Assembly (NCBI GenBank): GCA_005772945.1
Contig: SXIE01000011.1
Coordinates: 1-5,057 of the forward strand
Direction of reading: 5' to 3'
Source of the DNA: Pseudomonadota bacterium
GTDB taxonomy: Bacteria > Myxococcota > UBA9042 > PHBI01
DNA: 5,057 bases
Numbering within the stretch: the first letter of the stretch is position 1; each line of letters opens with the position of its first letter. Under the pieces are notes generated by a model. It saw only the letters and a program-made list of their open reading frames with translations. It did no database searches and had not been told where the DNA came from. The position numbers and the translations under genes were made by a program. Below, in pieces: positions 1-5,057 of this stretch.

Positions 1-1
1 C

Positions 2-961
2 GTGCCGGCGGCGGCGGTCGGCGGCGATGGCTGCTCGGCGACGTGCGAGGTCGAGGCGGGCTGGCGCTGCGAGGCGAGCAGCGCGGGCGAGTCGAGCGTG
101 TGCACGACGACCTGCGGCGACGGCGCGCTCGGCGCACCCGCCGAGGCCTGCGACGACGCCAACGCCGTGGGCGGCGACGGCTGCGGTCCGACCTGTGGGG
201 TCGAGTCCGGCTGGGCGTGCAGCCAGATCGCGGGCGAGGCGAGCACCTGCAGCGACGCGTGCGGCGACGGCGCGATCGAGGCGGCGACCGAGGCGTGCGA
301 CGACGGCAACGCCGTGGCGGACGACGGGTGCTCGGAGCGTTGCACGCTTGAGAGCGGCTGGGCTTGCACCGGCGCGCCGTCCGCGTGCACGGCCACCGAC
401 ACCGATGACGACGGCGTGCTCGACCACCAGGACAACTGCCCGGCGATCGCGAACGCGGCTCAAGACGACCGCGATGGCGACGGCGACGGCGATGCCTGCG
501 ACGACGATCGTGACGGCGATGGGCGCGCGAACACCGACGACAACTGCCCCGACGCGGTCAACCCGGCCCAGGCGGACCTGGACGGCGATGGCGCGGGCGA
601 CGCGTGCGACGACGACCGCGACGGGGATAGCGTCGATGACGAGGTGGAGCTCGCGATTGGCTCCGATCCGGACAAGACCGACTCGGACGGCGACGGTCTC
701 GACGACGGCGTCGAAGTCGAGGGCGGCACCGATCCGACGTCGGAGGATACCGATAGCGACGGATTCGCGGACGGCGTCGAGACGGCGGCCGGAACCGATC
801 CGCGCGACGCGCGCAGCGTCCCGTCATCGTTCGTCGTCAGCGGCGCCGGTGGTTGCGCGGGCGGCGGCGATGGTGGAGCGGGCGCGGGCGTTCTGGCGCT
901 CGTCGTCGGGTTGGCGCTCGTCCGCCTGGGACGGCGGATGCGCCGGCGGCAGCGCTGCTAG
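2..961 (+). CDS. Secreted DUF4215 / thrombospondin type 3 repeat protein with MYXO-CTERM-like tail, 5'-truncated
   Basis: This is the C-terminal part of a secreted or surface-anchored repeat protein. The frame is open at the left edge. The GTG at position 2 has no visible ribosome site and falls inside a repeat, so it is probably not the start. Numbering from that codon, residues 1-129 hold Cys-rich DUF4215-like units with the recurring pattern VGGDGC-x3-C, then SGWxC (C11/C15/C23, C61/C65/C73, C110/C114/C122), spaced 49-50 residues. Residues 133-215 carry two 36-residue thrombospondin type 3-like units, each starting DNCP and containing DACDDDRDGD. Residues 206-270 continue with acidic DxDxDG segments likely to bind calcium. 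Residues 281-319 resemble MYXO-CTERM: Gly-rich with C285, a hydrophobic stretch (about 296-308), then RRMRRRQR. In the family this tail is proposed to be processed by a myxosortase for surface sorting. The ligand or function is unknown. Family assignment is confident; function is not. Confidence 0.88.
   Translation: MPAAAVGGDGCSATCEVEAGWRCEASSAGESSVCTTTCGDGALGAPAEACDDANAVGGDGCGPTCGVESGWACSQIAGEASTCSDACGDGAIEAATEACDDGNAVADDGCSERCTLESGWACTGAPSACTATDTDDDGVLDHQDNCPAIANAAQDDRDGDGDGDACDDDRDGDGRANTDDNCPDAVNPAQADLDGDGAGDACDDDRDGDSVDDEVELAIGSDPDKTDSDGDGLDDGVEVEGGTDPTSEDTDSDGFADGVETAAGTDPRDARSVPSSFVVSGAGGCAGGGDGGAGAGVLALVVGLALVRLGRRMRRRQRC
17..390 (+). repeat. Tandem DUF4215-type coding repeats (about 147-150 bp)
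   Basis: Degenerate tandem units lie within the left-edge gene. Equivalent points are the codons for VGGDGC or VADDGC at nt 17, 167 and 314, so the period is 150 then 147 bases. Each unit encodes the same Cys spacing, which suggests a small disulfide-stabilised module. The array probably continues past the left edge, because the first unit enters part-way through. Confidence 0.75.
431..646 (+). repeat. Two 108-bp thrombospondin type 3-like coding repeats
   Basis: Two adjacent units of exactly 36 codons (nt 431-538 and 539-646) each begin with DNCP and share an Asp-rich calcium-loop region that includes DACDDDRDGD. The DNA copies have diverged at many synonymous and some non-synonymous sites, so this is an old duplication rather than a recent one. 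Confidence 0.75.
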
Positions 962-983
962 ACCGTCCCGACGCCGCGCGGTG

Positions 984-1007
984 GGCGAGGTCTTGCGGGG
1001 CCTTGCC
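984..1007 (+). terminator. Possible hairpin downstream of the repeat-protein gene
   Basis: GGCGAGG (984-990) can pair with CCTTGCC (1001-1007) in a 7-bp stem with one G-T pair and a 10-base loop, starting 23 bases after the stop at 961. No T-run follows, so it is not a classical intrinsic terminator. Stems of this size arise by chance in DNA this GC-rich. The rest of the 94-base gap to the next gene shows only a ribosome site near its end. Confidence 0.2.
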
Positions 1008-1055
1008 GCCGTTCGGGGCTCGTGAAAGGCTGCTCCTTCGACCGGAGTAGCCACG

Positions 1056-4001
1056 ATGCGCCTCGCCGCCTTCATCCTCGGGACCTCCGTCGCGGCCGCC
1101 TGCTCCGCACACGCGCCGTCCGAGGATGCGGCCACGGCGGCGCCGCTCGACGCCAGCGCGGCGGCCGACGGCGTCGACACCGCGCACGCGGTGGCCGAAA
1201 ACGGCGGCGGCGGTGACGGTGACGGTGCCGACACCCCACCCGCCCCACCGGCCCCACCCGCCCCGACCGGCGACCGCGACGCCCCGATCCCGCTCTGGTC
1301 CGCGCTCACGCGCAAGACGCTCCCGAACGGCCTCACCTATTACATCCTCCCGCACGCCCGCCCCGCCAAGCGCGCCCTCATGTGGCTCGCGGTCAACGCC
1401 GGCTCGGTGCTCGAAGACGACGATCAACGCGGCCTGGCGCACTTCTGCGAGCACCTCGCCTTCAACGGGACCCGCCGCTTTCCCCTCGCCGCGATCGTCG
1501 ATGCGCTCGAGTCCCTCGGCATGCGCTTTGGCGCCGACCTCAACGCCTACACGGGCTGGGACGAGACCGTGTATCAGCTCGAGGTCCCGAGCGACGACGC
1601 GAACGCCATCGGCAAGGGCCTCGACATCCTCCGCGACTGGGCCGCCGACGTCACCTACGACCCCGCCGAGATCGACAAGGAGCGGCGCGTCGTGCTCGAG
1701 GAGCTGCGGCTCGGTCGCGGCGCAAGCCAGCGCATCTTCGAAAAGCAGGCGCCCGTCATCTACGCCGGCACCCCCTACGGCCAGCGGCTTCCGATCGGCA
1801 GCGCCGACATCATCTCCGGCGCCACGCGCGACCCGCTCCTGCGCTTCTACCGCGACTGGTATCGCCCCGATCTCCAGGCGGTGATCGTCGTCGGCGACAT
1901 CGATCCCAAGATCATCGAGCGCGAGATCGTCGCGCGCTTCGCCGACCTGCCTGTGCCGCCCTCCCCGCGCCCACGCCCACCAGAGGCGGCCCCCAGGGCC
2001 GACGACCTACGCATCTCGATCGAGGCCGACGCCGAGGCCGCCGGGATCCACGTCGCGGTCATGAACACGCTCCCCCATCGCCGCGAGTCGACACCGGCCG
2101 ACCTGCGGCGCGACCTCGCCGGCAACCTCGCGACGCTCATGCTCGCCACCCGCCTGACGTCGCTCGGAAACGCGGCGCTGGCGCCATTTTCGGGCGCGAG
2201 CTGCAGCATCGCCTCGCCCAACCGCGCGACCGACATGTTTCGCTGCGCGGCCTCGCCGAAGACCGACGGAGTGACGGGGCGCGTCGAGGACTCGCTCGGC
2301 GTGCTCCTCACCGAGGTCGCTCGCGCCGAGCGGCACGGCTTCAGCGCGCGCGAGCTCGCCGCTGCCAAGGCCGACGTGGCCGCCATGTATGCGGACTACG
2401 CCGCCGGCGAGACCACCGACCAGAGCCGCGACTTCGCGCAGGAGATCACGCGCAACTTCTTCGAAGGCGAGGCCATCCCGGGTCACGTCGCCGAGCGCAC
2501 GCTGGCGCTGACCGCTCTACCGGACGTCACGGCCGACGAGGTCGCCGAGGTCCTGCGGAGCTTCCGCGGGACCGTCAACCGAACCATCACCATCGAAGGC
2601 CCGAAGCCCGACCTTCTCCCGACGCGCGCGGCCGTCGAGGCGCTCGCGGCCCGGGTGGCGGCCAGCGAGCCCGCCCCCTGGCACGACGCCGTGGCCGACG
2701 GCCCGCTGGTCGCCGAGCCGCCCGCGCCGGGCAAGATCGTCGCCGAGCGCACGATCGACGCCATCGGGGTGACCGAGTGGACGCTGGCCAACGGCGCACG
2801 CGTGGTCGTCAAGCCGACGGACTTCGAGGCCGACAAAATCGCCATCGCCGCGAGCTCGCCGGGGGGACTCGCGACGGTGACCGACCGCGATCACACTCAA
2901 GCCTCGCACGCCGAAGCGCTGCTCGGCGTGGGCGGGGTCGGGACGCTCGACGCCGAGCGCCTCACGCGCGCGCTCGCGGGCAAGAGCGCGTCGGCCGGCG
3001 TGTTCGTCGCGGACACGACCGAGGGCGTGTCGGCCTCGGGCGCCGCGCGCGACGCGGAGACGATCTTCCAGCTGCTGTGGCTTCGCATCACCCATCCGCG
3101 CGTTGACGAGGCGGCGATCGCGCGGACCAAAGCGCAGATGTTCCTGGACCTGCAGGACCGCCTGCGAACGCCGATGGGTCGCTTCGATCGCGAGGTCTCC
3201 GAGGCGCTCTACGGGACCTCCGAGCGCGTGCGCGCTCTCACGCCGCGCGACGTGGCGCGCCTCGACGGCACGCGCGCGCTCGCCTTCCATCGCGCGCGTT
3301 TCGGCGACGTCTCGGACTTCACCTTCGTCATCGTCGGGGACGTGACCCTCTCGACGCTGCGCCCTCTCGTCGAGAGGTGGATCGGCAGCCTGCCGGGCGG
3401 CGGTCGCATCGAGGAGGAGCGCGACGACGGCGTGCGCATGCGCGTCGGAAAGAAGACCTGGCGCCTCGGCGAGGCCCCCAAGGCCTCGGTCCAGCTCTGG
3501 TGGAGCGGCGACGAGCCCTGGTCGCGCGACAAGGAGCGCGACCTCCACATCCTGGGCGAGGTCCTGTCGCGCCGGCTGCGCGCGGTCCTACGCGAGGACC
3601 TGGGCGGCGTCTACGGCGTCACCGCCAACGGCGGCATCGCGCGCGCTGGGCACGCGTGGCGCTGGTTCGGGATCCGCTTCGGCTGCGCGCCCGAGCGCAC
3701 CGAGTCACTCATCCAGGCGACCTTCGACGTCATCGCGGCGATCGCGAACGAAGGCCCGAGCGCCGACGAGCTCGCGAAGATCCGCGAGACCACCGTGCGC
3801 GACCGCGAGAAGTACCTGCGCGACAACAGCTTTTGGCTCACGTGGCTCGAGCGCGCCTACCGCTTCGGCGACGAAGCCACGCTCGTCCTCGACCCCGGCC
3901 CCCTACTGGCGCGCATCAACCCGCGCGCGGTTCAGGCCGCGGCGCGCCACTTCCTCGACCGGCAGCGCCTCTTCGAGGTCGTGCTCCTGCCGGCGCGCTG
4001 A
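1056..4001 (+). CDS. PqqL-like M16 family zinc metallopeptidase, predicted lipoprotein
   Basis: Probable zinc-dependent endopeptidase of the insulinase/pitrilysin family (M16), which cleaves peptides inside a closed two-half chamber. The ATG at 1056 is supported by GGAG at 1044-1047, eight bases upstream. Residues 1-16 look like a lipoprotein signal (hydrophobic core, then VAAAC with C16), so the protein is probably tethered in the envelope. An Ala/Gly/Pro-rich linker (about 17-80) precedes the first M16 half. The inverted zinc motif is H129-F-C-E132-H133, and E209/E216 in ERRVVLEE match the distal Glu pair of pitrilysin, E216 being the likely third ligand. GMRFGADLNAYTGWDETVYQ (155-174) is very PqqL-like, and FYRDWYRP to VVGDID (264-283) marks the M16 C-terminal domain. 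A second, non-catalytic half (about 570-981) lacks HxxEH but keeps R846/Y853 in LREDLGGVY, as in active M16 enzymes. Length 981, against 931 for E. coli PqqL; the linker may account for much of the excess. The substrate is unknown, and no pqq genes or TonB receptor lie beside it. Confidence 0.93.
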   Translation: MRLAAFILGTSVAAACSAHAPSEDAATAAPLDASAAADGVDTAHAVAENGGGGDGDGADTPPAPPAPPAPTGDRDAPIPLWSALTRKTLPNGLTYYILPHARPAKRALMWLAVNAGSVLEDDDQRGLAHFCEHLAFNGTRRFPLAAIVDALESLGMRFGADLNAYTGWDETVYQLEVPSDDANAIGKGLDILRDWAADVTYDPAEIDKERRVVLEELRLGRGASQRIFEKQAPVIYAGTPYGQRLPIGSADIISGATRDPLLRFYRDWYRPDLQAVIVVGDIDPKIIEREIVARFADLPVPPSPRPRPPEAAPRADDLRISIEADAEAAGIHVAVMNTLPHRRESTPADLRRDLAGNLATLMLATRLTSLGNAALAPFSGASCSIASPNRATDMFRCAASPKTDGVTGRVEDSLGVLLTEVARAERHGFSARELAAAKADVAAMYADYAAGETTDQSRDFAQEITRNFFEGEAIPGHVAERTLALTALPDVTADEVAEVLRSFRGTVNRTITIEGPKPDLLPTRAAVEALAARVAASEPAPWHDAVADGPLVAEPPAPGKIVAERTIDAIGVTEWTLANGARVVVKPTDFEADKIAIAASSPGGLATVTDRDHTQASHAEALLGVGGVGTLDAERLTRALAGKSASAGVFVADTTEGVSASGAARDAETIFQLLWLRITHPRVDEAAIARTKAQMFLDLQDRLRTPMGRFDREVSEALYGTSERVRALTPRDVARLDGTRALAFHRARFGDVSDFTFVIVGDVTLSTLRPLVERWIGSLPGGGRIEEERDDGVRMRVGKKTWRLGEAPKASVQLWWSGDEPWSRDKERDLHILGEVLSRRLRAVLREDLGGVYGVTANGGIARAGHAWRWFGIRFGCAPERTESLIQATFDVIAAIANEGPSADELAKIRETTVRDREKYLRDNSFWLTWLERAYRFGDEATLVLDPGPLLARINPRAVQAAARHFLDRQRLFEVVLLPAR
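1234..1269 (+). repeat. Four 9-bp tandem repeats encoding a Pro/Ala linker
   Basis: Four consecutive 9-base units read CCCCACCCG, CCCCACCGG, CCCCACCCG and CCCCGACCG. They sit inside the peptidase gene and encode the Pro-Pro-Ala periodicity of residues 61-70, between the lipid-anchor cysteine and the first catalytic half. Because the unit is three codons long, gain or loss of copies would change linker length without breaking the frame. Confidence 0.8.
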
Positions 4002-4051
4002 TTCGGCGGGCGACCACAGCTTGACACCAATGCTCACCGACGGAGGTCACG

Positions 4052-4513
4052 ATGGAGAAACCGACTGCCGACACGATCGCCTACTACGACCAGGGGGTAC
4101 CCGCCGACGCCCGCGCCGTGAAGGGCCAGATGTTCGGCCACCCGTGCGCGTTCGTGAATGGACACATGTTCTTCGGAACGTTCGCGCAGACCGTGATGGT
4201 GCGCGTCGGCCTGGAGCGCACCGAGGAGCTCACGCTCGCGAAGCCCGTCGCGGGTAAGCGCCCCGCGATCGAGAGCGTGATGCGCGTCTTCGAACCGATG
4301 CCAGGCCGCCCATGGCGCGAGTACGTCCAGCTCGACGCCGGCGCGCTGCCGGTCGCCAAGCTGCGCGCGCTCGCTGCCGAAGCGCTCGAGATGACGGCGT
4401 TGCTCGCACCCAAGCCCAAGAAGAGCCCCGCCGGGAAGCGGCCGCCTTCCGCTGCGGGCGCCTCTCCGGCGTCTGCGCGCACCCAGAAGGCGCCTGCAAA
4501 AAGCGCCCGCTGA
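4052..4513 (+). CDS. TfoX/Sxy N-terminal-domain-like protein with basic C-terminal tail
   Basis: A 153-residue cytoplasmic protein with no signal or membrane segment. The ATG at 4052 follows GGAGG (4042-4046) with five bases between, a strong ribosome site. Residues about 10-118 match the TfoX N-terminal-domain pattern: KGQMFGHPCAFVNGHMFFGT (24-43), VMVRVG (48-53), FEPMPGRPWREYVQLDAGAL (80-99), then a C-terminal helix. In gamma-proteobacteria, full-length TfoX/Sxy controls competence genes; stand-alone N-terminal-domain proteins are common in other phyla and mostly uncharacterised, so no competence role should be assumed. Residues 120-153 form an unusual low-complexity tail with nine Lys/Arg, nine Ala, seven Pro and no acidic residue, similar in composition to histone H1-like tails; nucleic-acid contact is an inference. 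It starts 50 bases after the peptidase stop, so read-through is possible, but no functional link is evident. The domain call rests on remembered family patterns and is moderately confident. Confidence 0.8.
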   Translation: MEKPTADTIAYYDQGVPADARAVKGQMFGHPCAFVNGHMFFGTFAQTVMVRVGLERTEELTLAKPVAGKRPAIESVMRVFEPMPGRPWREYVQLDAGALPVAKLRALAAEALEMTALLAPKPKKSPAGKRPPSAAGASPASARTQKAPAKSAR

Positions 4514-4588
4514 CCAAGGTCGCACGCCCCGAGCGTCACCGCCGAGCCCCTCGCGCGCCCGCCTATGTCACGCGACGCCGTCAACGCC

Positions 4589-4632
4589 CGACGCGCGCGC
4601 GACCGCGGTATCAGGGCCGCGAACGCGCGTCG
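4589..4632 (-). terminator. GC-rich inverted repeat between convergent genes, candidate terminator
   Basis: CGACGCGCG (4589-4597) is perfectly complementary to CGCGCGTCG (4624-4632). Inside it CGCGG (4604-4608) pairs with CCGCG (4617-4621) around an 8-base loop, giving a two-part hairpin. It ends 13 bases from the stop of the minus-strand lipoprotein gene and 75 bases beyond the plus-strand stop at 4513, a natural place for a shared terminator. There is no T-run on either side, and CG-rich palindromes are frequent in this composition. Nothing else stands out in 4514-4645. Confidence 0.3.
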
Positions 4633-4645
4633 CGCGCTGCGTCTC

Positions 4646-4927
4646 TCACTTCGAGAACTTCTCGCCCTGCTCGTCCATGCAGTCGCCGAGCGCGCGCCCA
4701 GCCGCCATCAGGTCGTCAGCCGGCTTCTCCTTGCCCTCGCCCTTGTACTTGGCCTTCATCTCGGCCTCGAACGGCTCCATCTTCTTCTCGAGCGCCTCGA
4801 GGCACGCCTTGTCCGCGCACGCCTTGCACTCGTCGAGGAAGCCCTTGACCTTGCCCATGTCGCCGCCGCCGCACGCGCCGAAGGCCATCGTGCCGAGCAC
4901 CCACGCCAACAATCCGAATCGCTTCAT
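4646..4927 (-). CDS. Small Cys-rich predicted lipoprotein, 93 aa
   Basis: A short exported protein that I do not recognise as a named family. The ATG (4927-4925 on the minus strand) is preceded by GGGAG (complement of 4934-4938) with six bases between. Residues 1-19 look like a lipoprotein signal: Lys2-Arg3, a hydrophobic core, then AFGAC with C19 as the likely lipidated residue, followed by GGGD. The mature part of about 75 residues is highly charged (13 Lys, 17 Asp/Glu) and probably helical. It has four further cysteines, C34, C37, C42 and C83, arranged as CxxC-x4-C then a distant C; the even number would allow two disulfides joining two helices in the periplasm. Overlapping open frames on the plus strand have shadow-like Ser/Arg/Ala/Pro composition, whereas this frame has a start signal and a coherent protein. 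It may be co-transcribed with the gene entering from the right edge, 40 bases upstream. Function unknown. Confidence 0.82.
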   Translation of the reverse strand: MKRFGLLAWVLGTMAFGACGGGDMGKVKGFLDECKACADKACLEALEKKMEPFEAEMKAKYKGEGKEKPADDLMAAGRALGDCMDEQGEKFSK

Positions 4928-4967
4928 GTCGTTCTCCCAAGAGTGAGACTGACAGCGCCGATCGAGT

Positions 4968-5057
4968 TCACCGAGCGCGGTATCCGGCGTCCTTGAACCA
5001 ACTGACGATGTGGCCTCTGGGCAACTCGTTCATGGCACGCAAGACCTCCCGGTCGAC
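4968..5057 (-). CDS. C-terminal fragment of an unidentified protein, truncated by the window edge
   Basis: Reading the minus strand from the right edge gives 29 sense codons and then TGA (complement of 4968-4970). The peptide starts VDREVLRAMNELPRG and ends WFKDAGYRAR. Its balanced composition (few Ala, Pro or Ser, several aromatic and charged residues) and G or C in 24 of 29 third positions look like real coding sequence. The stop lies 40 bases upstream of the lipoprotein start on the same strand, consistent with an operon. A plus-strand frame from ATG 5008 to the edge is also open but has no ribosome site. I do not recognise the family; the rest of the gene is beyond the window. Confidence 0.5.
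   Translation of the reverse strand, partial: VDREVLRAMNELPRGHIVSWFKDAGYRAR

Noticed and set aside
17..390. A CRISPR-like or mobile repeat array
   Set aside because: The periodicity is coding (147 or 150 bases, in frame, conserved Cys spacing) with no identical short repeats separated by unique spacers.
1382..3106. A 574-codon plus-strand open frame inside the peptidase gene
   Set aside because: It is a frame-shifted shadow: the product is dominated by Arg, Ala, Gly and Pro, while the overlapping frame encodes intact M16 motifs.
2517..3548. A 343-codon minus-strand open frame opposite the peptidase gene
   Set aside because: Long antisense open frames are expected opposite GC-rich genes. 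No domain is recognisable and the opposite strand is clearly coding.
4021..4049. TTGACA at 4021-4026 as a -35 box for the TfoX-like gene
   Set aside because: About 17 bases downstream the sequence is GC-rich and overlaps the ribosome site, with nothing resembling TATAAT. The hexamer alone is not enough.
4034..4584. Minus-strand open frames of 163 and 166 codons opposite the TfoX-like gene
   Set aside because: They are Arg/Gly/Ser/Ala-rich shadows without domains. The plus strand has a strong ribosome site and TfoX-like motifs.
4565..4996. A 143-codon plus-strand frame overlapping the small lipoprotein gene, and a second one at 4677-4946
   Set aside because: Neither has a ribosome site, and both have shadow-like composition (Arg/Ala/Leu or Ser/Ala/Pro). 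The minus-strand frame has a ribosome site, a lipoprotein signal and ordered cysteines.
5008..5057. A plus-strand gene starting at ATG 5008 and running off the edge
   Set aside because: There is no ribosome site upstream and only 16 codons are visible. The minus-strand reading fits better with the adjacent minus-strand gene.

Overview
The window is very GC-rich DNA, and its coding sequences have strongly GC-biased third codon positions. It most likely comes from a myxobacterium (phylum Myxococcota). The best taxonomic clue is the left-edge gene: a secreted protein of DUF4215-type Cys-rich repeats and thrombospondin type 3-like Asp/Gly repeats, ending in a MYXO-CTERM-like tail (Gly-rich with Cys, hydrophobic segment, Arg cluster). 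The other genes fit this, but the assignment is an inference from one protein architecture.

Layout, left to right. (1) 2-961, plus strand: 3' part of a surface repeat protein whose beginning lies outside the window. (2) 1056-4001, plus: a complete 981-residue PqqL-like M16 zinc metallopeptidase with a probable lipoprotein signal and a Pro/Ala linker encoded by a 9-bp tandem repeat. The zinc-site residues and the Arg/Tyr pair are intact. (3) 4052-4513, plus: a TfoX N-terminal-domain-like protein with a basic Ala/Pro/Lys tail. (4) 4646-4927, minus: a small Cys-rich predicted lipoprotein, convergent with gene 3. (5) 4968-5057, minus: the last 29 codons of a gene that enters from beyond the right edge. 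Gene 5 is 40 bases upstream of gene 4, so the two may be co-transcribed.

The plus-strand genes are separated by 94 and 50 bases. The 132-base convergent gap (4514-4645) holds a GC-rich inverted repeat that could act as a terminator. I see no rRNA, tRNA, CRISPR array, insertion sequence or convincing sigma-70 promoter.

At least three of the five genes (1, 2 and 4) look exported or envelope-attached, but nothing shows that they form one pathway. I found no clear evidence of a new multi-gene system. The points most worth checking are the in-frame tandem repeat in the protease linker, the basic tail on the TfoX-like protein, the orphan Cys-rich lipoprotein and the gene fragment at the right edge.
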